Positions 22,387 through 32,279 of a stretch of 64,000 nucleotides of DNA are shown here, one piece after another. The translations under genes were made by a program, and so were the position numbers. The stretch comes from Hormoscilla sp. GM7CHS1pb (GTDB taxonomy: Bacteria; Cyanobacteriota; Cyanobacteriia; Cyanobacteriales; Desertifilaceae): positions 1,488,001 through 1,552,000 of the forward strand of contig JACONN010000002.1 of NCBI GenBank assembly GCA_014323675.1, given 5' to 3'. Every line of letters starts with the position of its first letter. Position 1 is the stretch's first letter. The notes under the pieces are model-generated. The model saw only the letters and a list, made by a program, of their open reading frames with translations, ran no database searches and was not told the origin of the DNA.

Positions 22387-23573
22387 GTTCAAACTATCCT
22401 TGTCACCGGTATTCAGACCGAGAACCATTCGGGAGGTTAATGAAAACAATTCGCTACATAGCCCATCACCCGTTCAAGCATCGGAAACAGGAAGAATTCA
22501 TCAAATAATTAGTAAGGAACAAAGTATTGCCAGTAGAGGAACAAGACAACTTCAGAAGGGACGTGCAAGAAGCATTAAAACCCTATCGAATCATCTCATA
22601 TTTTCCCATGAAACGAGGATATTTTGTGGGCACGGGGATCTTTACAAAATGGGAACTATAGAAATTATACGGATTAATCCAGTCGCAAAAGATGCACTTG
22701 CAATACCCCGTAGCAGTAGAGATGCTGCAAAAATTCCGGGAACGGATAGAAGCGAGTAAACTGCTAGAAGTAGAAGCAGCATATCCGATCAGAGTAATCG
22801 GCAATCGGGGCATAGTCAACCCGGAGAACTTACCAGAAAGTGCCCTATCGAAGCACTTAGAAACCTTAGAGAAAGCAATTCTGGCCGGGGAACTGTTAGA
22901 ATTAGCCAGAAGACCCAGATCCTCAAGATTTGCCGGACAGATAGAAGGGCAATTCCTAGCATATCCGATCCAAATTGTGTTTCATAACATCGGGTGGTAT
23001 CTGGGTTATGAAGTGACAGCAGGAGAAAAAGCAGGATTGCTGGAATTTGAACGTCTGGATAAATTATGCTTGTTGTCCAAGAAATCACAGACGCGATCGC
23101 CCGTCGAACAAAAGCAAGCACTCGATCGCCTGACAACGCTATATAAAGCAAGTCCGGGAATCTTCCTCGGGAAGAGTGCGGAAGATCAGAGGAAGTATCT
23201 GGATCCGAAGCGGCGGAAATCAGTAGAAATGAAAGTAGAATTATGGATGGGGGACGAAATATTCCAATTCTTCATCGAAGGGAATCAACGTTTTGCCAAA
23301 AAGCATTCGCTATATACGCTAGAGAAAAGTGGCGATCGGGAATTTCCGAACCGGTTCCAAGTCAAATTACCGAAATGGTCGATCAGGGATGTAGATTTGA
23401 AGCGTTGGATAATAGGATTTGGGGGCAAAGTGAAGGTCGTAAAACCGGAGCAATTAGTAGAGATGATCGAACAGGAGGGAGAAGAAATAGTCAGCAATTA
23501 TGGTAAATCGTAAATGGGTAGGGTGGGCACCGCCCACCATCACCCTGATACCTTCATTATATCCCCCTCATTG

Positions 23574-23942
23574 TCAGCCCATCATCGACAGACTCAGGAT
23601 AATACTGCGATCGAACTTGCCTGCAAAACTAGCATCCCAAAGGGCGTCTATTAAGCGATCGCAGTCTTCGTGCAGCTCGAGTTTCTCAAAATCCACAAGC
23701 TGTGAAGCTGCCATGACAAAGGATGCCCATTGTTTCAAGTCATGGGGATGGTCTTTGTGGGCGATAAAACCGCAGACAATATCGTTAGCAGAGGGGGTAA
23801 CAACGAGTGATGTTTCCGTTTCCACTTCGCAAGATTGCTCAGTGAATGCCACGGGAACTCCTACTTCTGATAAGGTACTCAAAGGAAGTTCGCCCCTGAT
23901 TACGGCAAGAATAACATTTGTTGGTGTAGATTCTGGCTTCAT
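23574..23942 (-). CDS. Hypothetical protein, coupled to upstream gene
   Basis: A 122-residue protein starting MKPESTPTNVILAVIRGELP. I do not recognise the family. It has an N-terminal hydrophobic strand (NVILAVIRG), a Thr/Val-rich middle and a helical second half (WASFVMAASQLVDFEKLELH, then DRLIDALWDA). The ATG overlaps the TGA of the preceding reading frame (ATGA) and has GGAG 10 nt upstream, so it is translated with it. It lies between the broken WYL gene and other unknown genes. Confidence 0.65.
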   Translation of the reverse strand: MKPESTPTNVILAVIRGELPLSTLSEVGVPVAFTEQSCEVETETSLVVTPSANDIVCGFIAHKDHPHDLKQWASFVMAASQLVDFEKLELHEDCDRLIDALWDASFAGKFDRSIILSLSMMG

Positions 23943-24453
23943 GGTTGTTCTCTCCTGATGACGATTTCTTGACCAGTGATATCTATAGTAGTTTCGGTGA
24001 TGATTCCCTGAGCAAAAATCCTGACTGTTACAGATTCTCCTGTTTTGGTAATATCTACTGTGGAATCGGGGTGATTTGCTCGATAACCCTATTGGCCACT
24101 GCCCTTTGCGTTTCTGAGAGTTGCATCTGTATAAGTGCCTCTCGCACATTTGTTTGGGATACCGGGGTTTTGGGGTCGAAATGAACGAGTCGATCGGAGG
24201 CATTAAAAGCCTTCTGAAGATTAATTTTATTACCTGTGGCATCTATAATGGACTCCATGACTTGGCGACCGTCAATTCCCGGACGTTCTAAGCGCACTAT
24301 AACAAATTCCCCGTCTTTAATCAGTTCTATAGTGGAATTAACGGTAGCACGACCTATGGCTCTATTGGCAGCAGATATTTGCGCTTCTGGGAGTCCCATC
24401 TGTTGGAGTCTATTTCGTGCATCGGTTTTAGTGCTAAACCTGGTAGAGTTCAT
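23939..24453 (-). pseudogene. Hypothetical two-repeat protein, frameshifted
   Basis: An unrecognised protein starting MNSTRFSTKTDARNRL. It has two homologous halves: ANRAIGRATVNSTIELIKDG in the first and ANRVIEQITP then DSTVDITKTGESVTVRI in the second. The second half changes frame at a run of four G (24068-24071, C on the coding strand); one more base would restore a protein ending DITGQEIVIRREQP with a stop overlapping the next ATG. As read, translation stops at 24055. Confidence 0.6.
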
Positions 24454-24633
24454 GAGCAACCTGTATAACTAATATAACACTAATGGAGGTGGGGCGATCG
24501 ACCGGTGGCAAAAGCGTTGCTCCTCAAGAAGCTATAAACCCGGTAATTACGGCAAAACTGAGTTTCGGGACCGATGTCATAGTAGTGACAATAGGTGCTA
24601 TAATGATAGACAATCCCAATTATATCCTATATT

Positions 24634-25266
24634 ATGACTACAATACCTCGCAAGCTTTCTCTACAAGATGTGGAACGCTTGCTCGGATTTCAAGCCCGAT
24701 ACAACGGTTCCTTTACCGGGATGTTAACCCTAGAACCCCTGACTGACAGCGAACAACAGGAACTCGATCGCATCCAGAATGAGTTTCTCGCCTATTGGAA
24801 AGAGGGGAAAGTCACGGAAGGACAGGTGCGCGTTATAGCGGTTGCACCATTATTGCGGTTAGCCGGTTTTAACCAGCCCCCCATCAAGCTGAGAGTTGAA
24901 GAAGATATTGCCCGAATTTATGTTGATGATGAGGATACCTATATTACCGGGCGCTTTGATATCGTCGCGGCGAACAAGCAGAAATCTACAGCAAGTAATA
25001 CTCCTCTGTGGATTTTGGTCATAGAAAGTAAAAACAGCGCAGTAGCGGAATCTACAGGTTTGCCCCAATTACTCACCTATGCCTTCAAAAGCCTAGAAAG
25101 TCAAGCTTCGGTTTGGGGCTTGACTGCAAATGGTTTAGACTATCGCTTTGTCTATATCCAACAGGGAAATCCTCCTACTTATCAATTTATGCCAATTATC
25201 AGCTTTTTTGAAGGCGATCGCACCAGACAACTGCTGCAAGTTCTGAAGGCGATCGGCAAGCTGTAG
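24634..25266 (+). CDS. PD-(D/E)XK-type endonuclease-like protein
   Basis: A 210-residue protein resembling the N-terminal nuclease part of type I restriction subunit R as found alone in many cyanobacteria. The core reads YITGRFDIVAA followed by WILVIESKNSAVAESTGLPQ, giving the D...ExK arrangement (D in GRFD, E and K in ESK) and a helix with a conserved Gln (LPQLLTYA). No methylase or specificity gene is next to it. Function in restriction is not shown; such stand-alone genes are common and multi-copy. Confidence 0.6.
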   Translation: MTTIPRKLSLQDVERLLGFQARYNGSFTGMLTLEPLTDSEQQELDRIQNEFLAYWKEGKVTEGQVRVIAVAPLLRLAGFNQPPIKLRVEEDIARIYVDDEDTYITGRFDIVAANKQKSTASNTPLWILVIESKNSAVAESTGLPQLLTYAFKSLESQASVWGLTANGLDYRFVYIQQGNPPTYQFMPIISFFEGDRTRQLLQVLKAIGKL

Positions 25267-25450
25267 CAGTACAATACCAACGCGATCGCCACCCTATCTA
25301 CCCCCCTCGTTGCTAGTTTCTAGCTAGCAACGAACCACCCTTCGAGGCGGATGCCTCCTGTCAGATGGAGAGGCCAGATGTGAGTTATAATCACTCTTTG
25401 GCGATCGCACTCCCCAAATGTTACAATTATGTTACAATTAGGAGGCAACT

Positions 25451-25888
25451 ATGCAAGTGCAAAGCAACAAGGAAATGGGAAAAGTTTTCACCACCGTAAC
25501 AATTATCAATCGAGCCGATCAAATTCGGGCAGAAGATGGGACAATTTCACCAGAGCAAATCCGTTCTATAACTCTCAGAAATGTCTTGGTAGACACGGGA
25601 GCAACAACATTATGTTTACCAGCGGAGGCGATCGCGCAACTAGGACTGAAAATCCTGAAAGAAGTAGACGTAGCAACAGGTATTGGAAAAGCCAGAATTT
25701 TCCAAGATGCCAAAATATCGATGTTTGAGAGAGAAGGAATCTTCGATTGCTTGGAATTACCCGGAGGTCGCGACGCGCTGCTAGGAGTCATACCTTTAGA
25801 ATCTTTAGGTTTAGAAATAGACTTAAAAAATCAAACTTTGAAACCATTACCCATCAGCCCCACGGAAACATATTTGACGATTTTGTAG
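25451..25888 (+). CDS. Clan AA retropepsin-like aspartic protease
   Basis: A 145-residue protein with one aspartic-protease motif, LVDTGATTLCLPAEA, where D-T-G is the catalytic triad; it would need to dimerise like viral retropepsins. A flap-like segment and a final GGRDALLGVIPLESLGLEID match the stand-alone cyanobacterial family. GGAGGC 7-10 nt before ATG 25451 is a good ribosome site. Substrate unknown; such genes are often beside small toxin-antitoxin loci. Confidence 0.75.
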   Translation: MQVQSNKEMGKVFTTVTIINRADQIRAEDGTISPEQIRSITLRNVLVDTGATTLCLPAEAIAQLGLKILKEVDVATGIGKARIFQDAKISMFEREGIFDCLELPGGRDALLGVIPLESLGLEIDLKNQTLKPLPISPTETYLTIL

Positions 25889-25914
25889 CGAAGTTTTATA
25901 AATAGTATTAGTCT

Positions 25915-26155
25915 GTTTTAACTCATATCTTGCACCTGTCGCAACAAGCAGCCTCCGATCGAAAATAGAGGCTAAAATCGCAAGTCTACCAAGGTAGACT
26001 AAATCCTTTCTCTACAAGGCTTTCAGTCGGTTGAAAACCGACTCTCTACCTTATCGAGAAAGCGTTTAGTCAACTTTAGTTTACCAATCGCTTTTAGCCT
26101 CCGGTCTTCAACGGAGGCGGGTCCGAAGCGATTGGTGCAAGATGTGATTTAAAAC
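25915..26155. repeat. 241-bp hairpin array with terminal inverted repeats
   Basis: Bounded by GTTTTAACTCATATCTTGCA and, read inward from the right, GTTTTAAATCACATCTTGCA. Between them are short palindromes (CTACCAAGGTAG, CAGTCGGTTGAAAACCGACT, GCCTCCG..CGGAGGC). No coding capacity. The same architecture recurs at 57583-57786 and one matching end lies at 8905-8926. It resembles a non-autonomous mobile element built of hairpins. Confidence 0.7.
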
Positions 26156-26203
26156 TGAATAATAGCATAATCTTCAACTAATTGCCGCATATTTAAAAAA
26201 ATG

Positions 26204-27445
26204 CTATTCCTCTAACAGAGACAATTGAATAGCTGAACCATTGACAACATATCTCACTGGGTTCTTAGTTTTTATTACTTTACCCTCTGCCACGGCTCTG
26301 TTCAACCACTTCCGCATCTGTCCAACCTGGACATCCAGATCCTTTGCAAGAGAGTTGTCATCTAATGGTCGATCTAACCGATCGAGAATCAATGGTAAAA
26401 CAGTTGCATAAATACTAGGCTTATTATCCTGAATTTCAGTCTGTAAAACATCTCGATATTCTTCACCTAATGGTTGATTTGCCCCCATCTCAGTTTCTTT
26501 TGCCAAAAGTTCTCTCAAATCCTCATTTACAGGGAGTTCTGGAAACTTCTTTGCTCCTTTCTCCAGTAGCGCCTGCTTTCCCTGGGGCAACTGCACCCGC
26601 ACAAAAACTGGCATATCCTTTATGTTTTCTAGAGCTTCTACTGCACCTGCCCAAGTCCCACCCTTGCCAAAAGCAGAACTAACCACTAAGGCATGATCGG
26701 CTAAGCCATAGATATACTTATTTCGCCCCATCGCATTGCCCACATTGAAGCTAGCATTCGGATCGTAAGCAGAAATTCAAGTCAATCTGCCCTCTTTAAT
26801 ACTTTGCCGATACTTGCCACTCACTGCCGCCTTAGTCAAGCTGTCAGCTAACACGCCCACAGCAGTTCCACCTGCCTCTAATACCCCCAGCATCGACGCT
26901 TCATCTACCCCACGAGCCCCACCAGAAACTACCTGCATTCCTTGTGCTGCGCAAGTCTGGGCAACTTGCCGAGTATAGTCTAGTTCTTCTGGCGAGACAT
27001 CGCGAGAACCGACAACTGCTAGCCCTCCCTTATTCAACAGTTCCATATTGCCTACCCCATAGAAAATAGCCGGGGCTGACTGTTTTAATTTCTTCTTGAT
27101 AACCCGGGGATATCTGGCGTCACCCCGTCCCAGCACCCACAGCCCCTGACTTGTCCATTTCTCAACTGCCAAACTCAGCATCATCCCCCGTTCTAGTAGC
27201 GCCACTAGTCTGGCTGTATCTACCTTGCCTATGGTATTTTGAGGTAAGGAATTTATCTTTATCGACTCCAGCAAATCCTTTGGACTCATTTGATTTTCCC
27301 GCAGCCAATCCGCTACAGTATTATATTCGCCCAGGGTCAGAGGTTGCGGTTTGGTTTGCCGAGGCTGTCCGAAATGGGCGCACAACAGGAGAATAGCTTC
27401 AGTATCTGGCGAAAACTGGCGATCGTCCATAATTTCTCTTATCAT
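26204..27445 (-). pseudogene. dprA: DprA-like DNA processing protein with in-frame TGA
   Basis: SLOG-fold protein; DprA binds single-stranded DNA and loads RecA. The Rossmann-like core has LAVVGSRDVSPEELDYTRQV, VVSGGARGVDEASM and GVLADSL, and after the stop ISAYDPNASFNVGNAMGRN and LADHALVVSSAFGKGGTW. A TGA at 26777-26779 interrupts one continuous frame; CGA to TGA or another small change would explain it. The C-terminal domain reads as a winged helix. The start overlaps the stop of the phosphoribosyltransferase gene, forming a recQ-PRTase-dprA operon. If the stop is real, the product is a truncated Rossmann half. Confidence 0.8.
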
Positions 27446-28084
27446 CTACTCTAAAGAATTAAGGGCTAATGCTAGAGGAAAAACCTTACCACTTCCAGCA
27501 CGACGCAGCAAGGCAGCAATTACCGTAAATGTCCAACGGGAATCGACAACATCGTCAACTAAGAACGCTGGTTCTTGCCTGACATTCGCAGCATCAACTG
27601 CAAAGACACCATCCAAATTACGAGTTTTTTGGTAACTGTTACTCATATTCTTCTGGGGTTTATTGTGCCGCACCTTCTGCACTACCTCTAGCAAAGGTAA
27701 ACCCAGCTTTTCAGCCAGTCTCATGGCAAAATCCGGCACTAATTCGGGACGATACAAGGAAGGCACGTAAGTGACCCCGGTTGGCATGGGTTGGGGTTGC
27801 CAGCGCTGAATCATCTCCACAGCACCCCGCACTAGGGCCTCATCAAAGCGATTGTCCCTGTATTTACCCTGCTTCACTAATTCTCCCCAACCCGCATCAC
27901 CCCAGAGAGATAATGCCCGTCCTGACTCGGCTTGGAAATTTTCTTTGATTCTACCAGAAAAATCATAAATCTGTAAAGCTTTTGACGGCGGCCATTGCTT
28001 GCGAGGTGCAATAACCTGTTCGTTCCGACGTAGATACTGAATAGCTCGAACGGCCATAGATTGGGAGTAGGTTTCCGGTAACAA
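27446..28084 (-). CDS. Phosphoribosyltransferase-domain protein (ComF-like)
   Basis: The C-terminal half is a PRTase fold with the PRPP loop AFLVDDVVDSRWTFTVIAAL. The frame is continuous with the recQ zinc-binding region, separated only by a TAA at 28091-28093 and two codons, so the original product may have been a RecQ-PRTase fusion (CAA to TAA) or a normal separate protein starting at TTG 28084. ComFC-like PRTases are needed for DNA uptake in competent bacteria. The next gene, dprA, follows without a gap. Confidence 0.7.
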   Translation of the reverse strand: MLPETYSQSMAVRAIQYLRRNEQVIAPRKQWPPSKALQIYDFSGRIKENFQAESGRALSLWGDAGWGELVKQGKYRDNRFDEALVRGAVEMIQRWQPQPMPTGVTYVPSLYRPELVPDFAMRLAEKLGLPLLEVVQKVRHNKPQKNMSNSYQKTRNLDGVFAVDAANVRQEPAFLVDDVVDSRWTFTVIAALLRRAGSGKVFPLALALNSLE

Positions 28085-28090
28085 AGGCTG

Positions 28091-29540
28091 TTACTGGCAT
28101 ACCGCACATTTTCCGCAGGGAGTTGGATCCGGGTCATCTAAGGCTCTGGCTAGAAAAGCCATCAGACATTCTTGACTTTCCATGTACTCCCCCATCTGCT
28201 CTTGTTCTTGGTAGCGAATCCTTGTCAACTGCTCGATTTTCTGGCGATCGGGTTGATAAAAAACCGGCGTCGCATACCATTTTGTTCCTCGTTTAGTTAC
28301 CGGGGCTGGAGACTCCAGAGACAGCATTTTCAAAACTTTAGCGATTTGGCTATTAGAAAGATTGAGTAGCTGCTCCAGCTTTTGAGCGGATCCGACAAGC
28401 CATCATCTGCTTCGTTAAGGGCATTTAATACCTGTTCCGTATGAGCTTCGGGAGGGAAAGCACTAAGAATAAAATATTTAGTAATCTCCTCATCTTCATT
28501 GCCACACAGGAGAATGCCATAGGCTTTTTCTACTGCTCTTCCGGCCCGTCCCACCTGTTGATAATAATGGACAACCGAACCAGGACGTTGGTAATGAATG
28601 ACAAATCCGAGATCGGGTTTATCAAAACCCATGCCTAAAGCCGTGGTAGCAACTAAGGCTTTGATTTGATTCTGCAGCAGTTGGTCTTCTAATACCTCCC
28701 GTTCTTCTAGCTTGCCGTAGTATGCCCAAGCATCAATTCCCTGAGTCTGCAACCAATCGGCAACTCGTTTGGCATCTCTAACAGTGAGAGTGTAAATAAT
28801 GCCACTACCGGAGATATTGGGAAGATGTTCTGCTAACCAGGCCATGCGGGCAGCAGGACTGGGAAGACAGATATTTTGCAGTTGTAAGCTTTCTCGAATT
28901 AGAGGACCTCTGGATAGGCGCAGAGAAGACCCTAGTTGCGCTTTGATATCATCAACTACGCGGTTGTTAGCTGTGGCGGTAGTTGCGAGGGCGGGAATAT
29001 TCTGGGGCAGGGTCTGTAAAATGCCGACAATGCGTCGATAGTCGGGGCGAAAGTCATGTCCCCAGTCCGAGATACAATGAGCTTCATCCACGACAAATAA
29101 GCCAATTTTTTTGGCAATAGGTAGGAGAATGCCGTCCCGAAATTTTTCATTTGCCAGTCGTTCGGGGATATTAGTAAAATATCTACTTGTCCTGCTAGTA
29201 ATTGAGTCTTGACCAGTTCCCATTCTTCTACATTGCTGGAGTTAATTGTCGCCGCTTCGATATCGATTCGTTTTGCGGCAGCAATTTGGTTTCGCATCAG
29301 GGCGAGTAGCGGTGAAATCAGAAGGGTGGGACCAGATCCGCGATCGCGCAGGATGCGAGTAGCCAGAAAGTAGACTAAGCTTTTCCCCCAACCTGTACGC
29401 TGGACGACCAAAAGTCGCGATCGATTCTCGATCAGATCCGCGATCGCCTCCCATTGCCCATCTCTAAAGTTAGCAGTTGGGTTATCCAGGGCTTGGCGGA
29501 GCAGTGATAGCCCTTGCTCTGCTGTTATCATCTCTACCAT
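28091..29540 (-). pseudogene. recQ: RecQ-type DNA helicase with two frameshifts
   Basis: 3'-5' superfamily 2 helicase. Motif I is QRTGWGKSLVYF, motif II VVDEAHCISDWGHDFRP, motif III TTATANN, motif VI QVGRAGRA, and the zinc-binding region ends CGKCAVCQ. The frame breaks twice: at 29164-29167, where four G (C on the coding strand) stand where five would keep DILLISPERLANEK, and near 28388, before QKLEQLLNLSN. Each is corrected by adding one base. The stop at 28091 may be a third lesion. The gene leads the RecQ-PRTase-DprA operon. Confidence 0.85.
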
Positions 29541-29642
29541 CTATTATACCTCTACTATCTATTATACCATTTTTTCAAAACAATGCTACAATTATTTAAC
29601 TCGATTATTCTAGTGCAGGAGATAAAAAACCGGATTTCCTGG

Positions 29643-30192
29643 CTACGATCGCGCCCGTGGGGGACGGGCGGTCCGACAATCTCGCAACCAGTTACGAATG
29701 GCCTGGGCGATCGCCCCCTGACTATTTTCCCGAGGAGGGGAGGGAGGGCGTCCATCTCTAGCACCATCAATACTAGAAAACATCAAAGCCAAGTGCCATC
29801 CATCCTGAGTTTTCGTCAAAAACAGCCAATGAAAGTGCTGAATTTCCAGCAACTGATCGTTCCGACTATAAGTGCGTTCCAGAGTAGTAATAAAGACTTG
29901 ACGCGGATCTTCTGGAATCGGTTTACCAGGACTAAGAGGTAAAGGCTCAAACTCAGCACGTCCTGCTAAAATCACATTACTCGGTCGAAAAGAGTCACCC
30001 CCGTTACGATTGCGCTGCATGACGCGATTAGCATAACCAGGTAAATCTTCGATCAATCTATCCATCAGAGGTTCCAATTCAACCGGACAACCCGATTGAG
30101 AATTTTCTCCTCTGACATCGTTTGGGGAAATCCCCTGGGCCCACCCCCATCCCCACCAACAAACTTATAATTCCAACCAAACGCCACAGCAT
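29643..30192 (-). pseudogene. Conserved cyanobacterial exported protein, frameshifted
   Basis: The N-terminus from ATG 30192 is a signal peptide (MLWRLVGIISLLVGMGVGPG) followed by MSEEKILNRVVRLN, after which the frame changes near 30085 to LEPLMDRLIEDLPGYANRV. The rest (FEPLPLSPG, QVFITTLERTY, FHWLFLTKTQDGWHLALMFS, and a C-terminal IRNWLRDCR) matches a family I know only as conserved hypothetical in cyanobacteria. One missing base explains the break. Function unknown. Confidence 0.6.
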
Positions 30193-30195
30193 ATA

Positions 30196-30909
30196 TCAAA
30201 CCACAGCTGCTAATTCTTCACAAATACGCTGCCAAGCCGCAGCCCGATCGTCCGCCTGAGTAATCGGGCGTCCAATAACCAAATAATTTGCCCCCGCCTT
30301 CACCGCCTCAGATGGAGCACTAGAGCGTCTTTGATCGCCCCCCGAAGCCCATTTCGGACGGACTCCCGGACAAACCAGCAAAAAATCATCTCCACAAATT
30401 TGTCGCAATTGCTGCGCCTCCTGGGGAGAACAAACCACCCCATTTATGCCCGTCTCTCGTGCTAAAAGAGCCATCTTTAACACGTACTCAGGCAACTCGA
30501 TCGGCACCCGCAAATCAAAAGCTAAATCCCGGGAATTCAGACTCGTCAGCAAAGTAATTGCCAGCAGCTTGGGGGGCGAACAGCCCGCAGATTTAGCCCC
30601 CTCACCAGCAGCCGCAACCGCCGCCGCAAGGGCACTGCGTCCAGCCGTAGCATGAATTGTCAGCAAATCTACCCCATAACCTGCTGCTGCCCGACAGGCA
30701 CCCGCGATCGTATTAGGGATATCATGAAACTTCAGATCCAGAAATATCCGCTTTTGCCGATCTTTGAGAACTTGGATAATCTGGGGACCGCAGCTAACAA
30801 ATAACTCTAGCCCCACCTTCCAAAAGCCCACTTCCGGCAAAGAGTCCATCAGGGCGATCGCCTCCCCCTGACTAGCAACATCCAAAGGAACGATAATTTC
30901 ACTCTTCAC
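30196..30909 (-). CDS. pyrF: Orotidine 5'-phosphate decarboxylase
   Basis: Last step of UMP synthesis, decarboxylating OMP. The 237-residue TIM-barrel has the catalytic [10 protein letters not shown] (Asp/Lys/Asp charge network), an N-terminal [11 protein letters not shown], the family-typical [13 protein letters not shown] and the phosphate-binding [13 protein letters not shown]. Length is normal and no lesions are seen. It lies 7 nt downstream of tyrS on the same strand, so the two are likely cotranscribed. Confidence 0.96.
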   Translation of the reverse strand: MKSEIIVPLDVASQGEAIALMDSLPEVGFWKVGLELFVSCGPQIIQVLKDRQKRIFLDLKFHDIPNTIAGACRAAAGYGVDLLTIHATAGRSALAAAVAAAGEGAKSAGCSPPKLLAITLLTSLNSRDLAFDLRVPIELPEYVLKMALLARETGINGVVCSPQEAQQLRQICGDDFLLVCPGVRPKWASGGDQRRSSAPSEAVKAGANYLVIGRPITQADDRAAAWQRICEELAAVV

Positions 30910-30916
30910 TATCTAG

Positions 30917-32158
30917 TTACTCAGTACTGTTTACTAGGCGGACAAATTTCTTCTTACCCACCTGCAAAACCCGTCCCGAAAGTTCATCTGCATCGGCAAA
31001 AGTCAAGTTCGGGTCCGAGATGCGATCGCCATCCAGGCGCACCGCCCCCCCTTCAATCTGCCTGCGGGCCTCATTACCACTTTTACATAAACCAGATGCA
31101 CTCAGGATATAAAACAGCTTAGCAGGAAACTGCACATCTTTTAGAGAAAATTCCGGCACCGCCTCCGCTTGTTTAGCATCTCCGGTTACCAAAGTCAGGG
31201 CTGCCTTTTGAGCCTCCAGGGCCGCTTCTTTCCCGTGGTATTGGGTCACGATATTAACAGCTAGCAATTTTTGCCGTTCCCGAGGATTTTCCGGCAGATC
31301 GTCCAGCGGTAAATTTGTCAACAATTCAAAATAGGAACCCACCAAATCATCGGGAATCTTCTCCAGCTTAGAATACATCGTCAGAGCATCTTCAGACAAC
31401 CCCACATAATTGCCCAAAGACTTAGACATCTTCTGCGTCCCATCCGTCCCCAGCAAAATCGGCACCAGCAAGCCAAACTGGGGTCTTTTACCAAAATAGC
31501 GCAGTAAATCCCGCCCCACCGCAATATTAAACTTCTGGTCAGTCCCTCCCAACTCCACATCAGCCGCGATCGCCACAGAATCATAACCCTGCATCAAAGG
31601 ATAAAGGAACTCATGCAGGTAAATAGGGGTCTCCTGCCCAAAGCGTTCGGCAAACCCCTCCTTGGCCAGCATCTGTCCCACCGTCATCCGGGCTAACAAC
31701 TGGAGAATTTCTCCCAAATCCAACTTAGAGAGCCACTCCGAGTTATAGCGCACTTCCAGCCGCCCGGGCGTATCAAAGTCTATAATAGGACGTATCTGGT
31801 CGAGATACGTCTGAGCATTCTCGGCCACCTCCGGAGGAGTCAGCTGACGCCTGACCTCATATTTTCCCGTTGGATCGCCAATTTGGGCAGTAAAATCACC
31901 AATAATCAGCACCGCCGTATGACCAGCATCCTGAAATGCCCGTAGCTTCCGAACTGCGATACTATGACCCAAGTGCAGATCGGTACCGGTCGGGTCAATT
32001 CCCAACTTCACCCGCAAAGGGCGATCGGTCTGAATTAACCGCTGTTCTAGATTTTCATTAATGTCGGAAGACTCAGGTCGGTCCGGAAAAATCTCGCTGA
32101 TTCCCCGGCGCAGCCACCTCAAAGTTGGATCCATAGTTATTGATTGTAAGACAGTCAT
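30917..32158 (-). CDS. tyrS: Tyrosyl-tRNA synthetase
   Basis: Class I synthetase charging tRNA-Tyr. The 413-residue protein carries the HIGH-type motif [13 protein letters not shown], the tyrosine/ATP pocket [11 protein letters not shown], the KMSKS loop QKMSKSLGN, and a C-terminal S4-like RNA-binding domain ([18 protein letters not shown]). Intact. The alternative internal start MDPTLRWL is possible; the first ATG at 32158 is kept. Confidence 0.95.
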   Translation of the reverse strand: MTVLQSITMDPTLRWLRRGISEIFPDRPESSDINENLEQRLIQTDRPLRVKLGIDPTGTDLHLGHSIAVRKLRAFQDAGHTAVLIIGDFTAQIGDPTGKYEVRRQLTPPEVAENAQTYLDQIRPIIDFDTPGRLEVRYNSEWLSKLDLGEILQLLARMTVGQMLAKEGFAERFGQETPIYLHEFLYPLMQGYDSVAIAADVELGGTDQKFNIAVGRDLLRYFGKRPQFGLLVPILLGTDGTQKMSKSLGNYVGLSEDALTMYSKLEKIPDDLVGSYFELLTNLPLDDLPENPRERQKLLAVNIVTQYHGKEAALEAQKAALTLVTGDAKQAEAVPEFSLKDVQFPAKLFYILSASGLCKSGNEARRQIEGGAVRLDGDRISDPNLTFADADELSGRVLQVGKKKFVRLVNSTE

Positions 32159-32279
32159 CGTTCTTGCTTCGGGCTACATTTCGTTATCACCTGTTAACAT
32201 ACTTGCAAAGCCCTTGCGAAAGTGGGATGCACCCGGAAAAACTTGCTTGAGTATATAACCAGAAGTTTTCAGTAAGGAA

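Larger units (their letters stand above)
19912..23513 (+). pseudogene. WYL-domain regulator, broken by IS66 and two stops
   Basis: Ligand-sensing regulator of the type often found beside CRISPR-Cas and other defence genes. Part one (19912-20361) has HRYSRLRDFERLMHLIALTI and the YPGIG motif. It is interrupted at 20361 by IS66 copy 2 and resumes in frame at 22395. Further lesions are TAA at 22506 and TAG at 22659. Part two has the WYL core NIGWYLGYEV and a WCX-like C-terminus RWIIGFGGKVKVVKPEQL. All pieces share one frame once the 2025-bp element and one 8-bp duplicate are removed. Confidence 0.75.
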
